The notes beneath the pieces are model-generated. The model was not told the origin of the DNA. It worked only from the letters and a program-made list of their open reading frames with translations, and ran no database searches. Shown in pieces: positions 36,603 through 44,762 of a stretch of 64,000 nucleotides of DNA. Source of the stretch: JANSYL01 sp963921255 (GTDB taxonomy: Bacteria > Pseudomonadota > Alphaproteobacteria > Rhodobacterales > Rhodobacteraceae); contig CAWUEW020000003.1 in assembly GCA_963921255.3 (NCBI GenBank), forward strand, positions 744,001 through 808,000. The letters run 5' to 3'. Within the stretch, counting starts at the first letter, position 1. Every line of letters begins with the position of its first letter. The position numbers and the translations under genes were made by a program.

Positions 36603-37490
36603 TTAGGGTTCGCCAAGGATCGTGATGGTGATATCCGTCACTTCGACTGTTTGCCCGGTGTTCTCTGGATCGGGGAGAATGCCCACAAAATCGCCGCGGC
36701 CTGCGTTCAGTTCACTGACGTTATAGACAAAGGCTGACCGCGCCCCTTGCGGCGTGGCCGAGATCGACTGCCATCCGCTGTTGCCCACTTCATTGGTGGA
36801 ATAGGCGATCAGGGCCTGGGTTGGTGTCGCACTGAACAGGGTCGCGGCGATTTCAACCCGGCTCCCGCTTGCAGCTTCCTCGACGGCCTCAGGCACAATG
36901 GCAAAGATACCTGGACGCCCGCTCGACGCGGCGTCGGGAACAAATCCGGAGAGCACAACACCCCCATTCGGCCCGCCGCTCGACACGGTGTAGGGCGCGC
37001 GCGCCTGGAACTCCGGCGGCACATCAGCCACCAGGTTGATCGCGATGGCGTCGCTGTCGGCAGGCTCCGGATCTGCTGCCACAGCGCTGTCATCAGACGC
37101 CATGTCGTCCGCCGGTTGTTCCCCACCGTCCGCGTGAGCGCCCTCGCTGCTGTCTGCCCCGGCGACGGATCCCGTGGCATCTTCCGCCGCGTCTGTTTGA
37201 GCTGCCGCATCGATTTCGTGGTCGTCGGCGTCCGACGGACGGCTGGTTTGATCCAGCGGCACATCTTCGGACAGGCGCAGGACCGAGCCTTCGACCACAA
37301 GATCGCAATTGTCGTTCAGCAATTCCCGGTTTAGCTCGCACAGGTCAGGCCAGCGCGCAGCGGATCCCAGTTCCCGGGCTGCGATGCTGCTTAAGGAATC
37401 CCCACGCACGACGGTTACGGTTTGGGAGACCGTCGCAAAGGGTAGCGCGGCGGCTGTTGCGAAAACAAGCGGGAACGTCAGTCGGTTCAT
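36603..37490 (-). CDS. Secreted LysM-domain protein with C-terminal beta-rich domain
   Basis: This 295-aa protein has a signal peptide (about 1-22), one LysM domain (about 24-73) with a Cys pair (DLCELN ... DNCDL), an acidic low-complexity linker (about 80-145) and a beta-rich C-terminal domain (about 150-295) that could bind carbohydrate. A second protein of the same N-terminal design is encoded at 42464-43333. LysM modules bind peptidoglycan or other N-acetylglucosamine polymers. Here, a role in anchoring or sensing the exopolysaccharide is inferred from context only. Confidence 0.75.
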   Translation of the reverse strand: MNRLTFPLVFATAAALPFATVSQTVTVVRGDSLSSIAARELGSAARWPDLCELNRELLNDNCDLVVEGSVLRLSEDVPLDQTSRPSDADDHEIDAAAQTDAAEDATGSVAGADSSEGAHADGGEQPADDMASDDSAVAADPEPADSDAIAINLVADVPPEFQARAPYTVSSGGPNGGVVLSGFVPDAASSGRPGIFAIVPEAVEEAASGSRVEIAATLFSATPTQALIAYSTNEVGNSGWQSISATPQGARSAFVYNVSELNAGRGDFVGILPDPENTGQTVEVTDITITILGEP

Positions 37491-37534
37491 AAGAGTTATC
37501 TCTGATCTTTGTCGTCGAATTACGATGCGGACTT

Positions 37535-37567
37535 GGGCGCTGCGGCCCCCACGGAAGCAAGCGCCCC
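37535..37567. repeat. Imperfect inverted repeat between ugd and the LysM gene
   Basis: GGGCGCTGC on the left can pair with GCAAGCGCCC on the right with one bulge across a short loop. It lies between the end of ugd and the start of the LysM gene, both on the minus strand. No T-tract follows, so terminator function is uncertain. Confidence 0.3.
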
Positions 37568-37616
37568 TAGTTTATCGTGCACGGGTCCGCGTACAAGCCC
37601 AGGTCGCTCAAGCGCG

Positions 37617-38783
37617 TCAATTGTTTCCGAACAGATCGCGTGTGAAGACTTTTTCGCTGACATCTGCCAGTTCTTCGGTCAGTCGGTTGGCGACGATCAC
37701 GTCTTCCTCTGCCTTGAAGCGGTCAAGGTCATTCACGACGGCGGATCCGAAGAAGTGAACGGACTCGAGGACGGGTTCGTAGACGATCACGGGAACGCCC
37801 TTGGCCTCCACCCATTTCATGATGCCTCGGATGGACGATTGTCGATAGTTGCCCGATCCGGCTTTCATGACCAGCCGGTGCATACCGACGCATTTTGGGT
37901 TTCTGCGGAGTACCTCATCGGTGATGAAGTGCTTGCGGGTGCGGTTCGCCTAGACGATGGCCTGGAACAGGTTCTGGGGCACCTGCGAATAGTTGGCCAG
38001 CAACTGCTTTGTGGCCTTGGGCAGGCAATAGCCGCCATAGCCGAATGACGGGTTGTTGTAATTAGACCGGATGCGCGGGTCATAGCCGATCCCTTCAATG
38101 ATCTGGCGCGTATCCAGCCCGCGCGAGATGGCATAGCTGTCCAGTTCGTTAAAAAACGCGACTCGCATCGCGAAATAGGTGTTGGCGGACAGCTTGATGG
38201 CCTCGGCTTCTGTGGGATCGGTCAGCAGAACGGGGATGTAGTATTCCTCGACGGCCTCTGCCAGCAGTTGCGCGAATGCCGCGCCGCGTTCTGACCACTC
38301 TCCCACCACGATCCGCGAGGGATGCAGGTTGTCGTGAAGCGCCTGGCCTTCGCGCAGGAACTCTGGCGAGAAAATGACCCGGTCAGTTCCAAGGTCCTGG
38401 GTGATGGTTTGCGTGTAGCCCACCGGCACGGTCGATCTGATGGCGATTGTGGCGGTTGAATTGACCGCCAAGACGCTTTGGATGACATCCTCGGCGCTTG
38501 ATGTGTCGAAATAGTTGGCCGCGACGTCATAGTTGGTCGGGGTCGCCACGATCACGATTTCAGCGTCTCGAAGGGCTTCCGCAGCATGGGTGGTGGCGCG
38601 AAGATCAAGCGGTTTGTTCCGCAGATAGCCATCGATGTCGGGATCAACGATCGGCGATTGTTTGGTGTTGACTATATCGACCCGGTCGCCCGCCACATCA
38701 TAGGCGATCACCTTGTTTGATTGGGCCAAAAGGACAGCATTGGACAGCCCAACATACCCCAATCCCTCAACAGCAACCGGCAT
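37617..38783 (-). pseudogene. ugd: UDP-glucose 6-dehydrogenase interrupted by an in-frame amber codon
   Basis: The full frame would encode 388 aa, the normal length, converting UDP-glucose to UDP-glucuronate. It starts at ATG 38783 behind AGAGGGA, with NAD motif GLGYVGL. A TAG at 37950-37952 replaces the codon after FQAIV, where relatives carry Asp; the reading frame then continues intact for 111 codons to TAA/TGA at 37617. The active-site Cys in GGYCLPK remains, but the following conserved Asp (KDTKQL in relatives) is Ala. Both features suggest loss of function. Readthrough or a sequencing error could also explain the TAG. It is the first broken gene of a decayed cluster. Confidence 0.85.
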
Positions 38784-39273
38784 TGCCGAATCCCTCTGCC
38801 ATGCGCCAACGCCAAACGCGTCATTGCGACTCGCCCTTGGTGTGAAATCCCGCGACCGTCTGTGCAAGCCGCCGAAGGATGTGCTTCGGATTGGTGTGTA
38901 CTGAGACAACGAAGGAGTGCCCATCCAGACTTTAAGACACTGGTGGGAAACCCGCATTTCGCGCGATTCTCCGAGAGGTCGGGTTGAGAATCTCTCGCCG
39001 CTCAGATATTTGGCATGGCGTGCAAAGCTGCCTATTGCATGTGCATCATTGCTGGCTGCTTGATATCTGGACGGGCGCGTCGGGTGTTTTCGTTAGGGTG
39101 TCACCCTGCGAGGGTTAATGGTTCATTCATGGTTGGGGGCAATCGTGAATCTAAGCGCACGCGTTCTTGCTCCAAATTGGAACTGGTACAGGTTCGGGGG
39201 CGAACCAGTGGCATTTAGAGAATGCTCCTCCGCGTAGTTGACGGTGCCCCGTCAGCAGACGTGAGGGTCGATC
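38784..39273. promoter_or_regulatory. Divergent promoter region between ugd and the sugar transferase
   Basis: This 490-bp stretch holds no convincing gene. It separates the divergent ugd and sugar-transferase pseudogenes and is likely their former shared promoter region. It contains a short perfect inverted repeat at 39095-39107 and an AGGGTTAATGGTT segment after it. Confidence 0.5.
39095..39107. promoter_or_regulatory. 13-bp inverted repeat AGGGTG-T-CACCCT
   Basis: A perfect 6-bp inverted repeat around a single T, 166-178 bp before the sugar-transferase start. It could be an operator of the exopolysaccharide region. No protein is assigned. Confidence 0.35.
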
Positions 39274-39880
39274 GTGAAGACCCGCGGCAAGGGCGTTGCG
39301 ACACGTATTCTGGATATCGTGGTGTCGCTGCTGCTGCTTCCGTTTATTCTGATGATCCTGATTCCGGCGATGGTTGCCGTGAAGGTGACGTCGCCTGGAC
39401 CGGTTTTTTTCCGGCAGACCCGCTATGGGCAGGACAAACAGCCCTTCAAGATTTACAAGCTGCGCACGATGACGATGACGGTGTGCGAAGATGGTGCCGC
39501 GTTCCGTCAGGCTGTGAAGGGCGACGCCCATATCACCCCCATCGGGCGGCTCTTGCGCGCATCGAGCGGTGATGAATTGCCGCAGATCTTCAATGTGTTG
39601 CTCGGTGACATGTCGCTGGTCGGGTCGCGCCCCCATGCGACGGCGCATGACGATCACTTCATGCCGACGTTGGCAGGCTATGACCGCCGGTTTGGTGTGC
39701 GCCCGGGCATCACCGGGCTGGCGCAGGTCCGTAGCCAACGCGGTCCAACCGAAACCGTAGACGTCATGCGCGCGCGTGCAAAGCGACATAGAATATGTCG
39801 AACGCGCGTCGTTCTGGCCGGATGTCTGGATCATGCTGCGCACAGCCGTCGTTGTCCTGTCACGCCGAAACGCATTCTAG
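39274..39880 (+). pseudogene. Undecaprenyl-phosphate sugar phosphotransferase, frameshifted
   Basis: Bacterial sugar transferases of the WbaP/ExoY type load the first sugar phosphate of a polysaccharide repeat onto the lipid carrier at the membrane. This one has the N-terminal helix, SPGPVFFRQTRYG, the conserved YKLRTM region, SGDELPQIFNVLLGDMSLVGSRP and PGITGLAQV. At about 39778 the reading frame breaks: after MRAR the family C-terminus (SDIEYVERASFWPDVWIML and on) continues in another frame to TAG 39878-39880, as if two bases were lost from a CG-rich run. The frame as it stands instead runs on to 39972 with unrelated sequence. GTG 39274 has GAGGG upstream. Confidence 0.8.
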
Positions 39881-39982
39881 CCATGTGGTTCCGGGTTAAT
39901 CGTAAAGCAATCGATCGGCCGATTGCAGGAACGGAAAGGAGACGAAGCGCCTTGCCGAACTCTCCTTCATGATGGAACGCCA

Positions 39983-40012
39983 CTAGCGACGGAAGCCATT
40001 TCCAGTCGCTAG
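39983..40012. repeat. Perfect 8-bp stem hairpin
   Basis: CTAGCGAC (39983-39990) pairs perfectly with GTCGCTAG (40005-40012); GGA and TCC in the loop can extend the stem with a bulge. It lies between two broken genes and has no T-tract. It may be an old terminator or an insertion footprint. Confidence 0.35.
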
Positions 40013-40098
40013 AACACTAGGCACATCAAATCGATGATTGCCATTGCGGCGGCGCTAATCAACAACAATTTGCGAAAGATGGACTTTGGTCAAGGTCA

Positions 40099-40869
40099 AT
40101 GAACATCACCACAGTTATTCTTTGCGGTGGCTCCGGTACTTGGCTTTGGCCACAGAGCCGCAGGAGCTTTCTCAAGCAGTTCGCGATGCTTTTGCAGGAT
40201 GTGCTACTTTTTCAGGCTACAGCGCTGAGATTTTCTGGCGATGGCTGTACTGCTCCGAATGCAGGCACCGGGTCCGACTTGCGGTTCGTTGCGACCAACC
40301 AGTTTTCAATTGTCGGGATCTGCGAAGCGACCGTCTTGGTCGAACCCATGGCGCGCAACACGCCGCCCGCAGTATTGGCTGCGGCACTCTGGCAGGCCAA
40401 GGCTGACCCGGATTGTCTTCTTCTCTTCGCTCCCTCGGACCACGTAATCCCAGACAACGACGGTTTCCGTGCTGCGATCTCTCGCGGTGTTGAAAAGGCC
40501 GATACGGGTTCCATCATCACCCTCGTAATCACCCCAGGACGTCCTCAGACCGGTTGCAGCTATCTCGAACTCTCTGGAACATCAACAGGCGAAGCCGTTG
40601 CGTTGAAGCACTTCGTGGAAGAGCACGACGCAGAAACCGTTGCTATGATTCAGGAGGCCGGCACATACCTGTGGAACGCCGGTATCTCCGTTTTCACAGC
40701 GCGCGCGATGATCGAGGCGGTAGCGAAATATGCCTCGGGTCTCCTGTCACCAGTTCACACCGCTGTGACTGAGACCGAGTGGGATCTCGACTTCTTCCGG
40801 CTCGCAGCTGATCCGTGGGTAAGGCATCGGTCCACGCAATGGAAGCGAATTTCGCGGTTTTGTTCGTGA
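40099..40869 (+). pseudogene. manC: Truncated, mutated mannose-1-phosphate guanylyltransferase copy
   Basis: The frame gives 256 aa against about 472 for the intact manC at 57791-59209; the C-terminal isomerase part is missing. Key residues are altered: the nucleotide-binding GGSGTRLWP reads GGSGTWLWP (Trp15 for Arg), and the sugar-binding FVEKP reads FVEEH. Similarity fades after FFRLAADPW, where the sequence is probably disrupted. It is therefore a decayed paralogue, not an active enzyme. It lies downstream of the frameshifted sugar transferase in the damaged stretch. Confidence 0.82.
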
Positions 40870-41192
40870 CTTCTTGGTAACGGACACTTGGCGTAGATGC
40901 CAGAACCGTGATCTCGGCCGCCTAATGTTTTTCGGTCACGCGACAGCCAGTGGCGCGACGGCTGAATGACACGCACTGTAGGAGCAAGAAAATGGACGTT
41001 GATGAATCACGCGATGAATCTGTTGGTAAACTATGTCGGCTCCGCAACACGACGGCTTATCCGCCCCCTCAAGGATGGAGTCACCGTACGAAGGGCGGTA
41101 AGCGTTGCCAACCGATGATCCTCTGTTAGCTCGTTTGATAACATTGAGAAGGAATGGACAGTTGAATACCCGCATCGTAACTCGGTCGTCGA
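40870..41192 (+). other. Noncoding stretch with possible gene remnants
   Basis: This 323-bp stretch has no credible gene. Short frames near 40992-41128 (ATG after GGAGCAAGAAA) have no recognisable match and overlap in different frames, which suits an eroded gene. It separates the manC remnant from the epimerase. Confidence 0.35.
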
Positions 41193-42167
41193 ATGGGTCC
41201 CTTCATGACCGATAAGACTACTATCGTGACGGGCGGAGCAGGGTTCGTCGGGGGGCACTTTTTGAAGCGCTTGCGCGAAGCAGGCGACAGTCGCCTGATC
41301 AGCTTCGATATCCGGGAACCCGTGACGCCGTTGGAGGGCGTCGATTACCGACGCACGGACATCCGGGACTTGACGGCGATCGAATTGAATGAACCCGTTG
41401 ACCGGATCATTCACCTTGCCGCTGTTCACACGACGCCGGGTCATGCGCCATGGGAGTACTATGATGCAAACGTGACGGGCGCGATGCAGGTTGCGCGCTT
41501 TGCCGAGAAGCATGACGTCCCATTGATCAATTTCACCAGCTCCATTTCCGTATACGGGCCGGGAGAAGACGAGAAGCGCGAAAGCACGGCGCCAGCGCCT
41601 GTTTCCGATTATGGACGTTCGAAAAGGATGGCGGAGCTGGTTCTTGAGGATTGGCAACATAGAAGCGGCGGCAGGCTCATCACATGTCGGCCAGCGGTTG
41701 TGTTCGGAGCCGGCGAATGTGGGAACTTCACGCGCCTAGCAAAACTCTTGAAGAAAGGGCTCTTCATCTATGCAGGTCGTCGCGATACCATCAAGTCCTG
41801 CATTTATGTCGAGGACTTAGTGTCCTGGATGCTGCATGCCGAAACGCAAGTAGTGGACCAGATCCTCTTCAACGGTGCCTATTCCGAGCGCTACACCATC
41901 GAGGACATCGTCGGCACCTTCAAGGATCTGGCGTTTCCGACCGCTCGAGAGATCACGGTTCCTGCGGGCACTTTGCGATCGGCAGCATCGGTTTTGCGGC
42001 CACTGTCGGCAGCGGGCCTGGGTATCCACCCTGACCGGATCGAAAAACTGATGAAATCGACCAACGTCCTCCCGGTATGGGCCGAAGAGCAGGGTTTGCC
42101 CACGAAGGACCGCCTCCGGCAAGGTTTGGAACGCTGGCGCGATGCGACCCAAGGGGCATTCGTATGA
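41193..42167 (+). CDS. NAD-dependent epimerase/dehydratase, extended SDR
   Basis: This 324-aa protein has the NAD motif TGGAGFVGG, the SSISVYG active-site strand and YGRSK (YxxxK). It belongs to the nucleotide-sugar epimerase/dehydratase family (RmlB/GalE-like); the sugar nucleotide is unknown. It appears intact despite broken neighbours. ATG 41193 and ATG 41205 are both possible starts with weak ribosome-binding sites. Its stop overlaps the start of the glycosyltransferase remnant as ATGA, showing that the two were once an operon. Confidence 0.83.
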   Translation: MGPFMTDKTTIVTGGAGFVGGHFLKRLREAGDSRLISFDIREPVTPLEGVDYRRTDIRDLTAIELNEPVDRIIHLAAVHTTPGHAPWEYYDANVTGAMQVARFAEKHDVPLINFTSSISVYGPGEDEKRESTAPAPVSDYGRSKRMAELVLEDWQHRSGGRLITCRPAVVFGAGECGNFTRLAKLLKKGLFIYAGRRDTIKSCIYVEDLVSWMLHAETQVVDQILFNGAYSERYTIEDIVGTFKDLAFPTAREITVPAGTLRSAASVLRPLSAAGLGIHPDRIEKLMKSTNVLPVWAEEQGLPTKDRLRQGLERWRDATQGAFV

Positions 42168-42397
42168 CGGGTGCACGGCTTTATATCATGGCGCACGACT
42201 ATTGTGGACATCCATTCACGGCGGAGAGCTCTCGGCAACTGGTGCGGAACGGGTGGCGCGGCAGCCACGGTTTTTTCGTGCAAGATGACGGTCCAAAAGA
42301 CCGGAACGCGTGGCTTCCGGACGCTCCCGACAGTCTCAGCTTTCATCCGCTCGATTTTTTTGGGGTTTATTCCAATACCGACTTGATGAAATGTTGA
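42164..42397 (+). pseudogene. N-terminal remnant of a WcaI-like glycosyltransferase
   Basis: Only 77 codons remain of a protein that in relatives is about 400 aa. The opening ARLYIMAHDYCGHPFTAE and HGFFVQDDGP segments match the N-terminus of WcaI-like GT4 glycosyltransferases from my memory of that family. A TGA ends the frame at 42397, and the sequence after it is the upstream region of the LysM gene. The start overlaps the epimerase stop (ATGA). It cannot be functional, as the nucleotide-sugar-binding C-terminal domain is absent. Confidence 0.65.
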
Positions 42398-42463
42398 ATT
42401 GGCGACCACGACTATGGAAGGGCATTGCAGGTTGCCGGCAGCTATTGGGAGACTTGAAACGCG

Positions 42464-43333
42464 ATGAAATTGTATCAAATTGTTGTCGCGATAACTTTGA
42501 CAGCAACTGGCGCACAGGCACAACCGCAGCAGTATACGGTTCAATCGGGTGGCATTTTGCGCGAGATTGCCATGCGGGAATTAAGCAATGTGGAAGCTTG
42601 GTGTGACCTTTGCGCTTTGAGCAACCTGATGGATTGCGACCTAGTACAGGCTGGGCAGGTCTTGCAACTCTCGGCCGGCCAAACAGGCGTTGGCAGGACG
42701 GGGGCAACTCGGGACACCGCTGCCGTTTCCACTCCGGCCAAAACATCCCTTGCTGCGCCCGTTGAACAGATTGGTCGCGCGCCGAACATTGAGCAAAATA
42801 GTCACTTGGATGGGGCCGCGACGGAAGTCATTGGCTCGGGAGGGTCGCTCCACGATGGTTGGAGTTTCGACGGCCTTCATGGTGCCGAAATCGTGCAAAC
42901 GGGAACCAAAGGCGGACATCGTTACATTGACCTACGCTTGGCTGGTGCCCCTGTCGACAACGCAATTTCTGTCACGTTCATAATACCGGGAAACAGTATT
43001 GAGGTTGGTCCACGCCAAACCTGGAATTTGAGTGCATATGTTCGGTGGCTCGGCGGCGATCCGACCAATATCGACGATATCTTCCTGCGGGTTCAGGAGC
43101 TTGATAGCCCCGATGGCAAAGGCGGCAGCGGAACCAACTTCACCGCCGAACTGGGCTCGCGCAGTTGTGCCATCGTTACGAGAAAGATATGCAACGCGGC
43201 GGCGACCCGTTTGATAGATTTACTCCGGATTGACGTATCAGCGGGCGATATAGCCATGACGCTTCGCATTTCCGGCCCAAAGGTCGAGCAAAGCGACAGT
43301 TCAGGGGTCGTGAGATCGACATGGATTAGTTAA
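42464..43333 (+). CDS. Secreted LysM-like protein with C-terminal carbohydrate-binding-like domain
   Basis: This 289-aa protein has a signal peptide (about 1-19), a LysM-like domain (about 22-70) with a Cys-containing segment (CDLCALS ... MDCDL), a linker, and a beta-sandwich-like C-terminal domain (about 105-280). The N-terminal design matches the protein at 36603-37490. It is followed by the polymerase-like gene. It may bind the exopolysaccharide or peptidoglycan; no enzyme motif is seen. Confidence 0.75.
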   Translation: MKLYQIVVAITLTATGAQAQPQQYTVQSGGILREIAMRELSNVEAWCDLCALSNLMDCDLVQAGQVLQLSAGQTGVGRTGATRDTAAVSTPAKTSLAAPVEQIGRAPNIEQNSHLDGAATEVIGSGGSLHDGWSFDGLHGAEIVQTGTKGGHRYIDLRLAGAPVDNAISVTFIIPGNSIEVGPRQTWNLSAYVRWLGGDPTNIDDIFLRVQELDSPDGKGGSGTNFTAELGSRSCAIVTRKICNAAATRLIDLLRIDVSAGDIAMTLRISGPKVEQSDSSGVVRSTWIS

Positions 43334-43413
43334 TAGAACTCAAGTTCTCAGAATTGGTTTTCGCAAAAGGACGAAACGCCAAGATGGCATAGCGCTGCAG
43401 GTGGGCAAAATTC

Positions 43414-44751
43414 ATGGCAATACAAAGTCTGGATTCGAGCAAAAGTGGCACTCAGAGCAACCGTAGTGGAAGCAACGAGGTGTTGCTTATAGCTATCATT
43501 TTTTTTGTGTTCGTGAAATGGCACTTTCTTGGCCTTGCCTATGCTGCAGCGTTTGGGTTATCGCTGGTAGTATTCATGCGAACGCCAACGATGTGGCGTA
43601 GTATGCCCGTTATTATCTATTTTGCAATTTTCTTGTTGCTACACAATGTTGTAACATCCATCATTACCACTGCGGACTTTGGGCGAGCGAATGTAAAAAT
43701 TATCATTTACGGAATTACAAATATTTTTATATTAGCGGCGCTCTTTACGCTGTGGAAAATTTCCTGGTACAAGCCAGAGAATTTTTTTCATACTGCTGTT
43801 CTGGGAATATTAATTCTTGCGTTTATGGAGGTTTACCTCGGCTTCCGACCGATCTTCGAGTCCTTCAAGATTTTTTTCAATTCCACCGCTGCTTATACAG
43901 CAGAGTCTCGCGATGTATCGTTGTATGGGCGTATTCGCCCGATGGTATTTACCACAGAGCCATCTAGTTTGGGGAATTTTTTCGGGGCAATTTGGCTTGC
44001 GTATGTGATATCAATAAAAAGAACTGTAAAAAATTTCGCGCTGGCTTTAGTGTATTTCATGCTGGCAATTTACCTTTGTAGATCAATAACTCTCATTGGT
44101 TATCTGGCGGTGGTCCCTGGTTTCATAATGCTAACGTCGAGGCGTTCTCTTTTGGCTGTTCTATATTTTGTTTTGTTGATATGCTTTAGTAATTTTGCTT
44201 TCTATTATGGGTGGGTTTCGCGGAATGACGTTGCAATTTCCCAGTTCGAGGGATTCTTTTCTACTGGAAGCTTCTACATAAGGCAAATTTCTCCCATGGA
44301 GACAGTTCAAACAGTTTTGGTTTCATCTTCCTTTTTTGGCTATGGCATTGAGTATTTGTCAGCGGCCAGGTCGATTGCGGCGCCGTATCTCTATTCGTCT
44401 ATAGACTTTTATGACTATGAGCGCATAGCTAACATGCCAGATCGCGTAATGGCGACAAACGCCTTCTGGGAGCTCTTTGGGATTTTTGGTATTGTTGGCG
44501 CTACTGCTTTTACCCTTTTTAAATTGAGGCTTCTGAAGCTTTTTGGTGTTAGAAGTCCTTTGGTTTCGCTAATTGGAGTCTATGCTCTGTTTTCAGCGCA
44601 CGCTGGGATTTATGCGGCCTTTACCTGGACACCGCTAATCTTTGTCGGCTTTGCATTGATGAAGAACGGCAAGAATGAAGATATCGTTCAAGCCAGATAC
44701 GATAGGACTCTGGTGACACATAATTACAACAAACAGCTTTCTCATATTTAG
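43414..44751 (+). CDS. Polysaccharide polymerase-like membrane protein (Wzy-type)
   Basis: This 445-aa protein is hydrophobic with about ten predicted helices and a large loop near residues 265-345, the usual Wzy/O-antigen-polymerase architecture. Wzy proteins join repeat units in the periplasm. Sequence similarity in this family is weak, so the call rests on topology and location. The base composition is much more AT-rich than that of surrounding genes, which suggests horizontal acquisition. Confidence 0.65.
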   Translation: MAIQSLDSSKSGTQSNRSGSNEVLLIAIIFFVFVKWHFLGLAYAAAFGLSLVVFMRTPTMWRSMPVIIYFAIFLLLHNVVTSIITTADFGRANVKIIIYGITNIFILAALFTLWKISWYKPENFFHTAVLGILILAFMEVYLGFRPIFESFKIFFNSTAAYTAESRDVSLYGRIRPMVFTTEPSSLGNFFGAIWLAYVISIKRTVKNFALALVYFMLAIYLCRSITLIGYLAVVPGFIMLTSRRSLLAVLYFVLLICFSNFAFYYGWVSRNDVAISQFEGFFSTGSFYIRQISPMETVQTVLVSSSFFGYGIEYLSAARSIAAPYLYSSIDFYDYERIANMPDRVMATNAFWELFGIFGIVGATAFTLFKLRLLKLFGVRSPLVSLIGVYALFSAHAGIYAAFTWTPLIFVGFALMKNGKNEDIVQARYDRTLVTHNYNKQLSHI

Positions 44752-44762
44752 CGAGGGTGTTT

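Noticed and set aside
37950..38957. Reading the two ugd pieces as separate genes
   Set aside because: They are in the same frame, separated only by one TAG codon, and together match the 388-aa UDP-glucose dehydrogenase family.
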